Shown here: positions 24,798 to 33,787 of the stretch, piece by piece
How the letters are laid out: every line of letters begins with the position of its first letter
Numbering within the stretch: the first letter of the stretch is position 1
NCBI RefSeq assembly: GCF_000725495.1
Contig: NZ_JNZD01000008.1
Coordinates: 62,001 to 126,000, forward strand
Source: Streptomyces aureus
GTDB taxonomy: Bacteria; Actinomycetota; Actinomycetes; Streptomycetales; Streptomycetaceae
Direction: 5' to 3'
Length of the DNA: 64,000 nucleotides
Made by a program: the position numbers and the translations under genes
Notes under the pieces: generated by a model
The model's input: only the letters and a program-made list of their open reading frames with translations
Database searches by the model: none
What the model was told of the DNA's origin: nothing

Positions 24798-26054
24798 GTG
24801 ACCAGCAACGGACCCGCGGACGCCGTGTCCCCCGGCACCGGCACCGGCACCTGTGACGTGGTGGCGCTCGGCGAGTCCATGGTCACCTTCCTGCCCACCC
24901 TGGCCGGACGCCTCGCCGACGTCCCCTCGTTCCTGCGGGGCATCGGCGGCGCCGAGTCGAACGTGGCCTGCGCGCTCGCCCGCGCCGGCCACTCGGCCCG
25001 CTGGGTCGGCAGGGTCGGCGCCGACGGGTTCGGCGACCATCTCGTACGGGCGATCGCCGCGTACGGCGTCGACACCTCCGCCGTACGCCGGGACCCCACC
25101 CGTCCGACCGGCGTCTACTTCCGCACCGCGGGCGACCGGGGCACCGACGCCCACGAGGTCGCCTACTACCGGGCCGGGTCCGCCGCCTCCGCCATGACCG
25201 CGGAGAACACGGACCTGGCCGCCGTCCGCTCGGGCCGCGTGCTCCATCTGTCCGGCATCACCGCCGCGCTCTCCGACGGCGCTCTGGCCCTGATGCGAGA
25301 ACTGACCGCGCCCCGGCCCGGCCGGCCGCTCGTCTCCTTCGACGTCAACCACCGCCCCGCCCTGTGGCGCGGCCGCCCCGGGGGACCCCGGGTGCTGCTC
25401 GACCTGGCGCGCGGCGCCGACATCGTCTTCGTCGGCGAGGACGAGGCCCGTGAGGCCTGGGGACTGCACGGGGCCCGCGCGATCCGCGAGGCCCTGCCCG
25501 AACCGGATGTCCTGGTAGTCAAGGACGGCGAGCGCGGAGCCGTCGTGTTCGCGAGTCCCACGGCCGCCGGCCCGCGCGGGGGAGCGACGGCGCTTCACGC
25601 GTCCGCTCCGGCGCACCGGGACCCCCGCGCGGCCGACGCAACCGGCGAGCGGCCCGAGGGCGCCACCGGACGCTGCGCCGACACGGCGGGCGCCGCCGGG
25701 CGCGGCGAGGACGCAGTGGACACCCCGGGACGCGGCGAGAACGTGGTGGACACCGCCGTCTTCGTGCCCGCCCCGCGTGTCGACGTCGTCGCGGCCGTCG
25801 GTGCCGGGGACGCCTTCGCCGCCGGGTTCCTCTCCGCCACCCTGCGGGGCCTGCCCGTCCGCGACCGGCTGCGGCACGGCCATCTGGCGGCCGCCGCCGC
25901 CCTCACCGTCCCGGGCGACCTCGCCGACCCGCCCGCCCGGGGGCACGCCGACCGGCTCGCCGCTCTCGGCGACCACGCCTGGGAGACACTTCGTCTCGGC
26001 CCCGGCTGGACCGAAGCCGACGCACGGGCCGCGGAGGAGGTACGTACGCCATGA
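24798..26054 (+). CDS. PfkB-family sugar kinase (2-keto-3-deoxygluconate kinase-like) with an insertion
   Basis: A 418-residue ribokinase-family kinase. The N-terminal substrate motif is GGAESNVACALARAG and the C-terminal anion-hole motif is VGAGDAFAAGF; closest pattern is KDG kinase. Family members are about 310-340 residues. The excess is a low-complexity insertion of about 75 residues (about 255-325) with imperfect repeats (AGRGEDAVDTPGRGENVVDT) just before the strand leading to the GAGD motif. GTG start with AGGAG at 24783-24787. The stop overlaps the IclR start by 4 bases. Its role in a D-amino-acid regulon is unclear; the substrate may be an N-acyl amino sugar or keto-deoxy sugar. Confidence 0.85.
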   Translation: MTSNGPADAVSPGTGTGTCDVVALGESMVTFLPTLAGRLADVPSFLRGIGGAESNVACALARAGHSARWVGRVGADGFGDHLVRAIAAYGVDTSAVRRDPTRPTGVYFRTAGDRGTDAHEVAYYRAGSAASAMTAENTDLAAVRSGRVLHLSGITAALSDGALALMRELTAPRPGRPLVSFDVNHRPALWRGRPGGPRVLLDLARGADIVFVGEDEAREAWGLHGARAIREALPEPDVLVVKDGERGAVVFASPTAAGPRGGATALHASAPAHRDPRAADATGERPEGATGRCADTAGAAGRGEDAVDTPGRGENVVDTAVFVPAPRVDVVAAVGAGDAFAAGFLSATLRGLPVRDRLRHGHLAAAAALTVPGDLADPPARGHADRLAALGDHAWETLRLGPGWTEADARAAEEVRTP

Positions 26055-26818
26055 GCCAGACCGTCGACCGAGCCCTGAGCATCCTGCCGCTGCTCGCCGA
26101 GGGCCCCGCCGACCTCGGCCAGGTCGCCGACCGGCTCGGCGTCCACAAGTCCACGGCCCTGCGCCTCCTGCGCACCCTGAACGAACACGGCCTGGTGTAC
26201 CGCCAGTCGGACCAGCGCTACCGGCTCGGCGCCCGGCTCTTCGCCCTCGCCCAGGAGGCCGTCGAGAACCTCGACGTCCGCGAGATCGCCCACCCCCACC
26301 TCGTGCGCCTCAACGAGAGCTGCGGGCACACCGTCCACCTCGCGGTGTACGAGGACGGCGAGGTGCTCTACATCGACAAGGTGGAGAGCCGCTACCCGGT
26401 GCGCATGTACTCCCGGATCGGGAAGCCCGTCGCCATCACCGTCGCCGCCGTCGCCAAGCTGCTCCTGGCCGATCTGCCCGAGGCGGAGCGCCGCGCCGTC
26501 GCCGAGGGGCTCGACTACCCCCGGTACACGGCCCGTTCGACCCCCGACGCGTCCGCCTTCCTGAAGGAGCTGGCGACCGTGCGCGAGCAGGGCTGGGCCA
26601 CCGACCTCGGCGGCCACGAGGAGTCCATCAACTGTGTCGCCGCCCCCGTCCGCGGCGCCGACGGACGGGTCGCGGCCGCCCTGTCGGTCTCCGCGCCCAA
26701 CGTCGTCGTCACCGCCGAGGAACTCCTCACCCTGCTCCCGCTGGTCCGCCGTACGGCGGACGCCGTCGGCCGCGACTACTCCGGCCAAGCCCCCACCCCG
26801 GACGACCCGAAGGAATGA
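26051..26818 (+). CDS. IclR-family transcriptional regulator
   Basis: A 255-residue regulator with an N-terminal winged helix (VDRALSILPLLAEGP, then VADRLGVHKSTALRLLRTL) and the C-terminal IclR effector domain (HLAVYEDGEVLYIDKVES, then GGHEESINCVAAPV). It is coupled to the kinase (ATGA overlap) and followed by RidA 7 bases later. It probably binds the palindrome at 24675-24697 and controls both arms of the divergent regulon. Confidence 0.93.
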   Translation: MSQTVDRALSILPLLAEGPADLGQVADRLGVHKSTALRLLRTLNEHGLVYRQSDQRYRLGARLFALAQEAVENLDVREIAHPHLVRLNESCGHTVHLAVYEDGEVLYIDKVESRYPVRMYSRIGKPVAITVAAVAKLLLADLPEAERRAVAEGLDYPRYTARSTPDASAFLKELATVREQGWATDLGGHEESINCVAAPVRGADGRVAAALSVSAPNVVVTAEELLTLLPLVRRTADAVGRDYSGQAPTPDDPKE

Positions 26819-26825
26819 GCACCGC

Positions 26826-27236
26826 ATGACCGACAAGACCGCCCTCACCCCCGCCACCCACACCGCCCCGCCGGCCCGGTTCTCGCACGGCGTGCGGAAG
26901 GGGAACATCCTCCAGGTCGCCGGGCAGGTCGGCTTCCTGCCCGCCGAGGAGGGCAAGCCCCCGACGCCCGCCGGTCCGACCCTGCGCGAGCAGACCCTCC
27001 AGACCCTCGCCAACGTCAAGGCGATCCTCGAGGAGGGCGGTTCCGGCTGGGACGACGCGATGATGATCCGCGTCTACCTCACCGACGTCGGCCACTTCGC
27101 CGAGATGAACGAGATCTACAACCGGTACTTCGACGAGCAGGGACTCACCGCGCCGCCCGCCGCGCGCACGACGGTCTACGTCGGCCTGCCGGCCGGGCTC
27201 CTCGTCGAGATCGACGTCCTCGCCGTCCTCGGATGA
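26826..27236 (+). CDS. ridA: RidA-family enamine/imine deaminase
   Basis: A 136-residue RidA/YjgF protein. The conserved arginine (PPAARTTVYVGLP) and glutamate (LLVEIDVLAVLG) are present, as is the RVYLTDVGHFAEMNEIY core. RidA hydrolyses reactive 2-aminoacrylate-type enamines released by PLP dehydratases, which fits well with the deaminase-like enzyme of the same regulon. ATG 26826 was chosen; it follows the IclR stop directly. It is the last gene of the rightward operon. Confidence 0.93.
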   Translation: MTDKTALTPATHTAPPARFSHGVRKGNILQVAGQVGFLPAEEGKPPTPAGPTLREQTLQTLANVKAILEEGGSGWDDAMMIRVYLTDVGHFAEMNEIYNRYFDEQGLTAPPAARTTVYVGLPAGLLVEIDVLAVLG

Positions 27237-27314
27237 CTCTCTTCGTGTAACAGAGGCACCGCCAATTCGGGGCTGACTGTGCCCCACACAGGATCTTCGA
27301 CCATACTTCCCGCT

Positions 27315-28064
27315 GTGGAGCAGCGCATAGGTTCGAAGAGCCAGCCCCTGGACGCCGCCGCGGTGAACCCGGCGTACATCCCCGGGCTTACGTCACCCGT
27401 GCCGGCGGAGCCGAAGGACGCGGTCGCGGAGGCCGAGGAGGCGTCCGCCGAGAAGGCCGTCTCCGACGAGACGGCCTCCGACGACGCGGCCTTTGACGGC
27501 GAGGCGTCCGGCGAGGCGCCCGCCGCCGAGGAGTCCGAGGAGTCCGAGGAGTCCGCGTCCGCGGAGGAGACCGTCTCCGCGGACGGCACGGAGTCCGGAC
27601 CCGTCCCCGACGGCCCCGTCTTCGAGGCCTCCGACCGGCGGGCCTCGATCAGAGCCGACCACAGCGGTGTCGTGCTGCGCCTGGACGACCAGGAGGCGGA
27701 GTTCCGCTGGGACGAGATCGGCGCCGTCGAGACGGAGACGCCGCGCTTCGGCAAGCGGTTCACCATCACGGTGCACACGCCGGAACGCCGCTGGTACCCG
27801 ATCGAGATCGAGGCGAACGCCCGGGCCCGCCACAAGGAGTGGGAGGAGCAGCTCGACGCCGTCCTCGACACCTACTTCGAGGACGGGGACGAGGACGAGG
27901 CCGCGCAGGACGCGGAGGAGACCCGCCCGGCCGCCGAGTCCGAGGCGTCCGGGCAGGCCGATGGGTCCGAGTCCGCCGAGCCGGAGGACAAGGCCGACGC
28001 CAAGGCCGATGCCGATGCCGAGGCCGACGACACGGCGGACACCGCCGACGCCGAGAAGCCGTAG
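27315..28064 (+). CDS. Acidic conserved-type hypothetical protein
   Basis: A 249-residue soluble protein with a small folded core (about residues 95-190: DRRASIRADHSGVVLRLDD, then RWDEIGAVETE, then FTITVHTPERRWYPIEIE, PH-like in pattern) flanked by two long Glu/Asp/Ala/Ser-rich segments. I cannot assign a function. GTG 27315 was chosen because a CATACT -10-like box (27302-27307) sits 7 bases upstream, which suggests a leaderless message. GTG 27279, with GGGG upstream, would add 12 residues. It converges on the carboxypeptidase gene with a shared terminator. Confidence 0.75.
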   Translation: MEQRIGSKSQPLDAAAVNPAYIPGLTSPVPAEPKDAVAEAEEASAEKAVSDETASDDAAFDGEASGEAPAAEESEESEESASAEETVSADGTESGPVPDGPVFEASDRRASIRADHSGVVLRLDDQEAEFRWDEIGAVETETPRFGKRFTITVHTPERRWYPIEIEANARARHKEWEEQLDAVLDTYFEDGDEDEAAQDAEETRPAAESEASGQADGSESAEPEDKADAKADADAEADDTADTADAEKP

Positions 28065-28071
28065 ACGGTAC

Positions 28072-28112
28072 GGGGATCCGCGTGCCCGGCAGGGAAGGGC
28101 ACACGGATCCCC
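28072..28112. terminator. Bidirectional hairpin terminator
   Basis: GGGGATCCG (28072-28080) with CGGATCCCC (28104-28112), and GTGCCC (28082-28087) with GGGCAC (28097-28102), form a 15-bp stem with one C-A mismatch. It lies between two converging genes. Confidence 0.75.
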
Positions 28113-28136
28113 GGTCACCGGCCGGCGCCTCCGCTC

Positions 28137-29498
28137 CTAGGAGCAGTACTGCGCGGCCTTGCCGATCGAGCGGTACATGCAGTCGGCGTTCTCCAGGAGC
28201 TGGAGCACCGCGTCCCGGTTGCGGGACGTCTCCCGCTCGATGACCTCGTCGGGCGGGTAGAAGCCGCCGCCGGAGCTCGACGTCGGGTACATCTCGAAGG
28301 TGTAGTCGAAGATCTTCTGGGTGCCCCAGAGGTAGTCGTCGATCGAGCCGTCCGTGATGTACAGGTCACTGGCCTGCTCGGCCGTGTACCCGTTGCTGGC
28401 GGCCATCTTCTGCCCGATGGCCTTGAACGCGGCGGCGTCGTCCGCCGTCATCCCGGTGGCCGTGTCCGAGGTGGTGTACCCGAACGGCCACAGCACCAGC
28501 TCGCTGTAGGTGTGGAAGTCGATCCCGGCGGTGATCTGCTGCTTGCCGCCGACGACCCGGCCGCGGACGAAGTCGGCGACCACCTTCACCTCGGGCGCCG
28601 ACTCCGCCGAGGCGCCGCGGTAGGTCTCGGAGGACTTGGAGGACGAGGAGCCGCCGCAGCAGCCCCACTTGTAGTTCCAGTTCCGGTTCAGGTCCGTACC
28701 GACGTACGAGGAGCCGGAGTTGGGCTGGCGGTTCTTGCGCCACGAGCGGTAGGACCCGCTCGCGATGTCGTACTCGCCGCCGTCCGGGTTGAGGTCGGGG
28801 ACGATCCAGATCTCGCGGTTGTTCACCATGTTGGTGACCCGGGAGTCGCTGCCGTAGCCCGCTCCGAGCTCGCGCAGCAGATACAGCGCCATCTCCACCG
28901 TGAGGTGCTCACGGGCGTGCTGGTGGAAGGTGAGCAGGACCTCGGGCTCGTTCTCGTCCGTGGCCACGTTGTCGCTGACCTTGATGGCGACGATGTCCCG
29001 GCCCTGGTAGGACTTGCCGATCACCCGCTTGCTCATGATGTTCGGGTAGGCCGCGAGCCGCTGGTCGATCTCCGTGTTCATCTCGGCGTAGTTGTGGTAC
29101 TTCGCGTCCGCCGTCGGGAAGTCGAAGAGGCGCACGTCGCCGGCGGCCGAGGAACGGTCGGGAGCCGCGCCGAGGGGCGCGACGTCGTAGCCCTGACGGC
29201 GCAGCGCGGCGATCTGGTCGGCGCGGCCCGAGACGACGACGGTCTCCTCGTCCGCCTCGTCCACGGTGACCCCCGAGCGCTGGATCTCCGCACGGGTCAC
29301 GGGAGTCGTGCTCCGGTGGATCTCGTACTGCCGGACGTCGTCCGCCGAGGGCGCGTGGACCCTGGCCCCGCTCGCCGTGGCGTCGGTGACGGTGGCGGTC
29401 AGGGGAGCCGCGAGAGCGAGCGCCGCGAGGACGGCGAGGGCGGCGGAACGCCGGCCGCCTCTGCCGCCGTCGGAGCTGCCGGGTAGGCGAAGTCGCAT
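28137..29498 (-). CDS. Secreted zinc carboxypeptidase, M14 family
   Basis: A 453-residue exported metallocarboxypeptidase. A basic signal peptide ([18 protein letters not shown]) and a pro-region of about 90 residues precede the catalytic domain. Zinc ligands are HQHAREH (about 192-198) and the His of [19 protein letters not shown] supplies the substrate-binding Asn/Arg, and the catalytic Glu is in YTFEMYP. A CCGG...S-rich loop follows DLNRNW. It trims C-terminal residues from extracellular peptides. Monocistronic; the terminator at 28072-28112 is shared with the convergent gene. Confidence 0.93.
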   Translation of the reverse strand: MRLRLPGSSDGGRGGRRSAALAVLAALALAAPLTATVTDATASGARVHAPSADDVRQYEIHRSTTPVTRAEIQRSGVTVDEADEETVVVSGRADQIAALRRQGYDVAPLGAAPDRSSAAGDVRLFDFPTADAKYHNYAEMNTEIDQRLAAYPNIMSKRVIGKSYQGRDIVAIKVSDNVATDENEPEVLLTFHQHAREHLTVEMALYLLRELGAGYGSDSRVTNMVNNREIWIVPDLNPDGGEYDIASGSYRSWRKNRQPNSGSSYVGTDLNRNWNYKWGCCGGSSSSKSSETYRGASAESAPEVKVVADFVRGRVVGGKQQITAGIDFHTYSELVLWPFGYTTSDTATGMTADDAAAFKAIGQKMAASNGYTAEQASDLYITDGSIDDYLWGTQKIFDYTFEMYPTSSSGGGFYPPDEVIERETSRNRDAVLQLLENADCMYRSIGKAAQYCS

Positions 29499-29763
29499 GA
29501 AGTCTCCTTGGTTCTCCGTGATTCCGGGATCTCCGGAACGTGGGGGAGCGGAGCCGGGGGGTGGCTCAAGGTGACGTGCCTGGTGCGGGTGCGGCGCTCA
29601 TGGTGAGGGTTGTGGCATGAGCAGGTCAAGAGACGACAAAGCGGTGTCGGCGGGAATCGGCCGCTCCGGGCGGCATCGGGCCACCGGCGCGCGGGGGCGG
29701 CCCGGCCCCCTTCGCCCGGCCTTCGTCGTCCGGTTCCCTTCGTCCGGGGCCCGCGACGGCAGC
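29499..29763. other. Non-coding region upstream of the carboxypeptidase
   Basis: This stretch must carry the leftward carboxypeptidase promoter, but I could not pick a convincing -35/-10 pair. No credible gene was found on either strand. Confidence 0.4.
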
Positions 29764-29797
29764 GGCCCCGCCCGCCGCGAGTGCGGCGGGCGGGGCC
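29764..29797 (-). terminator. Strong GC hairpin terminator of the chitinase
   Basis: A perfect 15-bp stem (29764-29778 with 29783-29797) closes a GAGT loop 44 bases beyond the chitinase stop codon. Confidence 0.75.
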
Positions 29798-29840
29798 AGG
29801 AGGCGGACCGCCGGGGAAGTGGGGGAAGCGGCCGCCGGGA

Positions 29841-31547
29841 CTACAGCGCGTGCACGTGCGGGCCCACCGCGTTCGACCAGGCGTTGCCGGCCGAGGCGTC
29901 CCAGTTCGTGGACCAGGTCATCGCGCCGCGCAGGGCCGGGTAGGCCTTGGAGGGCTTGAACGAACCGCAGTTGGTGAGCTTGGTCAGGCAGTCGAGGGCG
30001 TTGTTCACGATCGTCGGGGAGACGTAGCCGCTGCCCGCACCGCTGGTGGAGGCCGGAAGGCCGAGGCCGACCTGGGAGGCGTCGAGACCGCCCTGGAGCT
30101 GGATGCAGGCGAGCGCCGTCAGGAAGTCGACCGAACCCTGCGAGTAGACCTTGCCGTCGCAGCCGAGCATCGAACCGCTGTTGTAGTACTGCATGTTGAC
30201 GACGGTGAGGATGTCCTTGATGTTCAGCGCCGTCTGGAAGTAGGAGTTCGACGTCGACTGCATGTCGATGGTCTGCGGGGCCATGGTGATGACCAGGGAC
30301 GAGCCCGCCTTCGCGGACAGGGACCGCAGGGCCTGGGACATGTAGGTCGCGTTGAGGCCGTTCTCCAGGTCGATGTCCACGCCGTCGAAGCCGTACGTCT
30401 GCATCAGCGAGTAGACGGAGTTGGCGAAGTTCGTGGCCGAGGCGGAGTCGCTCACCGAGATGGTGCCGTTCTGGCCGCCGATGGAGATGATGACCTTCTT
30501 GCCCGCGGCCTGCTTCGCCTTGATGTCGGCCTTGAACTGGTCGACGGTGTAGCCGCCGAGCCCGGCCGAGTCGAGCGTGAAGCTCACCGCGCCCGGCGTG
30601 CTCGTGGCGTCCGCGAAGGCGACCGCGATGATGTCGTACTGCGACTGCACGGCGGAGAGCTTCTGCACGGTGGCGCCGTTGTTGAAGTTCTGCCAGTAAC
30701 CCGTCACGGCGTGCGCGGGCACGGTTCCCCCGCCGCCCCCGCCACCGCCGGTCGCGGCCGTCGTCCCGGTCACGGCCGAGGACTTGGCCGACTCACCGGC
30801 CGAGTTGGTCGCGCTGACCTGGAACGAGTACGCCGTGGAGGCGCTGAGCCCGGAGACGGTCGCGGAGGTCCCGCTCACCGACTGGACCTTGGAGCCGCCC
30901 TGGTACACGTTGTAGCCGGTCGCGCCCGACACCGTGTTCCAGGCCAGGGAGACCGACGAGGAGGTCGTGCCGGACACCGCGAGGCCCGCCGGGGTGGCCG
31001 GGACCGTCGGCGCCGGGTCGCCGCCACCGCCGCCGTCGGGGCCGAACACCGAGAAGTCGTCCGCGAGGTAGGCGGGCTGTCCGTACCAGCCGTGCGACCA
31101 GACCGACACCGAGGTCGTCGAGGCGCCGGTGGTGAAGGTCGTCGAGAGCTGCGTCCAGGTGGTGTTGGGCGTCCAGGTCGAGACGTCCGTCGTCCCCGTG
31201 CCGGTCACCCCGAGGTAGGTGTACGACCCCTGCACCCAGGCGCTCAGCGTGTAGGTCGAGTTGGGCTTCACGGCGACGGACTGGGAGCACTGCGCGAAGT
31301 CCTGCCCGGCGGGCGTGGCCTTCAGCGCGGCCGCGCCGCCGTGCACCGGCGAGGAGACGGTCGTACCGCTGCCCGCCGAACAGGTCCAGTTGCTCAGCCC
31401 GGACTCGAAGCCGCCGTTCTTCACGTTGTTGACGTCGGCGGCCTGGGCCTGGCCGGCCAGACCGGTGAGGGAGAGGACGGACGCGGTGACGGCGGCGGCG
31501 AGGGCTCCCGCCCATCTCCGTTTGGGCATACGGGTGACGCGGTCCAC
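29841..31547 (-). CDS. chiA: Secreted GH18 chitinase with carbohydrate-binding and FnIII modules
   Basis: A 568-residue exported enzyme. After a signal peptide (ending AGQAQA) come a beta-sandwich carbohydrate-binding-like module (about 38-170; NGGFESGLSNWTC start), an FnIII domain (about 180-265), a poly-glycine linker and a GH18 barrel (about 280-568). The catalytic DxxDxDxE motif is DGVDIDLE at about 387-394. It hydrolyses chitin to chito-oligosaccharides. GTG 31547 was chosen because GGAGG lies 5 bases upstream. A DasR-type box and a TTGACA -35 lie upstream. The symbol follows the Streptomyces orthologue by domain order and neighbourhood and is tentative. Confidence 0.92.
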   Translation of the reverse strand: MDRVTRMPKRRWAGALAAAVTASVLSLTGLAGQAQAADVNNVKNGGFESGLSNWTCSAGSGTTVSSPVHGGAAALKATPAGQDFAQCSQSVAVKPNSTYTLSAWVQGSYTYLGVTGTGTTDVSTWTPNTTWTQLSTTFTTGASTTSVSVWSHGWYGQPAYLADDFSVFGPDGGGGGDPAPTVPATPAGLAVSGTTSSSVSLAWNTVSGATGYNVYQGGSKVQSVSGTSATVSGLSASTAYSFQVSATNSAGESAKSSAVTGTTAATGGGGGGGGTVPAHAVTGYWQNFNNGATVQKLSAVQSQYDIIAVAFADATSTPGAVSFTLDSAGLGGYTVDQFKADIKAKQAAGKKVIISIGGQNGTISVSDSASATNFANSVYSLMQTYGFDGVDIDLENGLNATYMSQALRSLSAKAGSSLVITMAPQTIDMQSTSNSYFQTALNIKDILTVVNMQYYNSGSMLGCDGKVYSQGSVDFLTALACIQLQGGLDASQVGLGLPASTSGAGSGYVSPTIVNNALDCLTKLTNCGSFKPSKAYPALRGAMTWSTNWDASAGNAWSNAVGPHVHAL

Positions 31548-31616
31548 TGGGTCCTCCAGGAAGAGGTGGGGGAGGGGAGGGGGAACGGAACGGTGGCCAC
31601 CGCCGGTGGATACAAG

Positions 31617-31630
31617 TTGGTCCAGACCAA
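31617..31630 (-). promoter_or_regulatory. DasR-responsive element (dre)-like operator of the chitinase
   Basis: TTGGTCCAGACCAA contains TGGTCCAGACCA, one base from the dre consensus TGGTCTAGACCA bound by the GntR-family repressor DasR in Streptomyces. It lies about 70 bases upstream of the chitinase start, inside the promoter. Confidence 0.8.
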
Positions 31631-31636
31631 TCGGGT

Positions 31637-31642
31637 TGTCAA
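31637..31642 (-). promoter_or_regulatory. -35 element of the chitinase promoter
   Basis: TTGACA (complement of 31637-31642) is a consensus -35. At 17-18 bases downstream the best match to a -10 is CAACTT, so the dre-like box falls within the -35/-10 spacer, as expected for repression. Confidence 0.5.
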
Positions 31643-31909
31643 GCCCCGCGGCACGTCAAGTCCCCTATGGGAGCGCCCAGTTGTTTTGAGACGGCTTACT
31701 CTGCGTTGATCACGCCCGCACCTTCGGTGAGATGATCTCGGAGATTCTGTGTTGAGCGGGCCATGCCGTGGATATGGTGCTGATGCAAGAGGACGTCACA
31801 GTGGCGATCCGCGGCCGTACGGGAAACGTCCGTGACGCTCTATGGCGACAAAGGGGCGATCTGAGGCGGTAGTTGACCACTCCGCCGCAGTGAACGGGGT
31901 GTGTGCAGC

Positions 31910-32791
31910 GTGCCGACCGCGATAGCCGTCACCAGTCCCGATCTGGTGCTCCCGCCGCACGACCGGGGGACCCCGCCGGCGGCCGTGCAGCCGCTCGGCA
32001 CCCTGGAGGACTCCCTCACCGGGATGCACGCGCTCATCGAACAGCACGGCTACGTCATCTCCCTCTACCCCTCCAGTACGCAGAGCGACGTCACCCGGCG
32101 GCTGCACACCGTCCGCTCCGTCCTGGAGAGCGACCGCATCGCGCTGCTGGGCATCGATCTGCCGCCGCTCGGAATCGCCCTGCTGGCCCAGCAGTTACGC
32201 CAGCTGTCGGTCTGCGACTTCAGCCCCGGCGTGCTCGCCTCCGCCGCCCGGCTGCTCGCGCACTACATCTACGCCGGAGCCCTGCTCGGCTCCGTGGCCA
32301 AGCTCGACCGGGTCCCGGTCTCCCTGAAGTCGCACGCCAAGTCCTGGGTGCCGGGCGCCCAGTTCGCCGTCCTGGCCAACCCCCGGGCCGAGCTGGTCAG
32401 GGTCGGCCAGGAGGACCTGCCCGGACCGGAGTTCGGGACCCGGCTGCTCTCGGCGGCCGGCCAGCCGCCCTCCGACTGGGTCACCTCGACCCTCGCCCCC
32501 GCCTGGCAGGTCCAGGGCGCCGCGACCGTCCCGCTGCCCGCGGAGTCGGTCCGCTGGTGGGGGACGAACCGGCTCGTCGAGTTCGCCGCCGGGCTGTACG
32601 ACGTCTCGGTCCTCTACCAGCTCGTCTCCTCCGTCCGCCGGGACGAGTGCCGCTGGTGCGGCCTCGAACTCATCGGTGACCGCTGCGGGTTCTGCGCCGC
32701 CCCGCTCGCACCGCCTGTCGCGCAGGAGCTTTCGGCCACCACCGGCCGGGCACCCTCTCCGGTGCGTGCGCTTCCCCGCGGGGCCACCTAG
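31910..32791 (+). CDS. Hypothetical protein with C-terminal zinc ribbon and a TTA (bldA) codon
   Basis: About 293 residues, no recognised function. The body is a globular alpha/beta domain (TLEDSLTGMHALIEQHGYVISLY, then IALLGIDLPPLGIALLAQQLRQL). The C-terminus carries CRWCGLELIGDRCGFC, two CxxC knuckles that should bind one zinc. The leucine codon at 32195-32197 is TTA, the only one I found in a gene in this window, so translation needs the bldA tRNA and is probably developmental. GTG 31910 is taken as start; GTG 31901 is possible. It is oriented like the tad operon, which begins 272 bases downstream, and may belong to it. Confidence 0.8.
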   Translation: MPTAIAVTSPDLVLPPHDRGTPPAAVQPLGTLEDSLTGMHALIEQHGYVISLYPSSTQSDVTRRLHTVRSVLESDRIALLGIDLPPLGIALLAQQLRQLSVCDFSPGVLASAARLLAHYIYAGALLGSVAKLDRVPVSLKSHAKSWVPGAQFAVLANPRAELVRVGQEDLPGPEFGTRLLSAAGQPPSDWVTSTLAPAWQVQGAATVPLPAESVRWWGTNRLVEFAAGLYDVSVLYQLVSSVRRDECRWCGLELIGDRCGFCAAPLAPPVAQELSATTGRAPSPVRALPRGAT

Positions 32792-33063
32792 GCCTCCGGC
32801 GCAGCGCACCGGGACCGTCGGACCGGGCACCGGGCCCGCGACCCGAGGACGACCGCACAGCGCACCAGGCATGACCCGAGCCCGACCGCACAGCGCACCC
32901 GGCACGACCGCACAGCCCGTCGGGCACCACCGCCCGGCCCCGCCGCCCCCTAGACCGAGGTTGTCCTGAACATGCTGCATCACCCCGGAGGTCACCCCCC
33001 GGATCCCCGGCAGGAACGACAGCCCGGTCCACTTTCCGGTACCGCCCCACGAGGTGAGATTCA

Positions 33064-33777
33064 GTGAACTCGCGCCAGCGCCGCGGCGTCATCCTGCTGG
33101 TCCTCTCGGTCCTGTGCGCCCTCGGCGCCTTCGCCGGAGTCCTCTCGGTGATCCGCGACGTGAACTCCAAGGTCGGCCCGGAGGTCACGGCGTACCGCCT
33201 CAAGAGCGACATCGCGCCCTACAAGGAGCTGACGGCCGACCAGTTCGAGAAGGTCTCGATGCCCGAGCGGTGGCTGTCGTCCACCGCCGTCACCGACCTC
33301 TCCCGCATCCGCGGGAAGATCGCCGTCACCCGGCTGCAGAAGGGCTCCCTCCTCCAGGCCGACATGATCGTCGACAAGCCGGAGCTGGCCCCCGGGCAGC
33401 AGGAGATCGCCATCATGATCGACGCGTCGACCGGTGTCGCGGGCAAGATCGACCCCGGTTCGCGGGTCAACATCTACGCCACCTTCAAGGCCGAGAACGA
33501 CAAGGGCCACGACCAGTCCAAGGTGATCGTCGAGAACGCCCGCGTCATCGACGTCGGCAAGCTCACCGCCCTCGAACCCGACCAGTCGAGCGCCGACCGG
33601 CGCAACAGCGCCGGCCAGGCCGTGCCGATCACCTTCGCGCTCGGCACCGCCGACGCCCAACGCGTCGCGTACGCCGAGTCGTTCGCCGAGCACGTCCGGC
33701 TCGCCCTGGTCGCCGGCGGCTCCGACACCGTCGTGGCGCCCGGCGACCGTACGTACACCCTCGACGAGGACAAGTAG
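33064..33777 (+). CDS. cpaB: CpaB/RcpC-type Flp pilus assembly protein (SAF domain)
   Basis: A 237-residue protein with one N-terminal membrane helix (VILLVLSVLCALGAFAGVLSVI) and a SAF-type domain (about 42-105; YRLKSDIAPYKELTADQFEKV, then AVTRLQKGSLLQADMI) followed by an RcpC-like beta domain (DPGSRVNIYATF). CpaB proteins sit at the base of Tad pili and may contact peptidoglycan. GTG start with GAGGTGAG just upstream. It is the first gene of the tad operon. Confidence 0.88.
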   Translation: MNSRQRRGVILLVLSVLCALGAFAGVLSVIRDVNSKVGPEVTAYRLKSDIAPYKELTADQFEKVSMPERWLSSTAVTDLSRIRGKIAVTRLQKGSLLQADMIVDKPELAPGQQEIAIMIDASTGVAGKIDPGSRVNIYATFKAENDKGHDQSKVIVENARVIDVGKLTALEPDQSSADRRNSAGQAVPITFALGTADAQRVAYAESFAEHVRLALVAGGSDTVVAPGDRTYTLDEDK

Positions 33778-33787
33778 GAGGCCGCGC

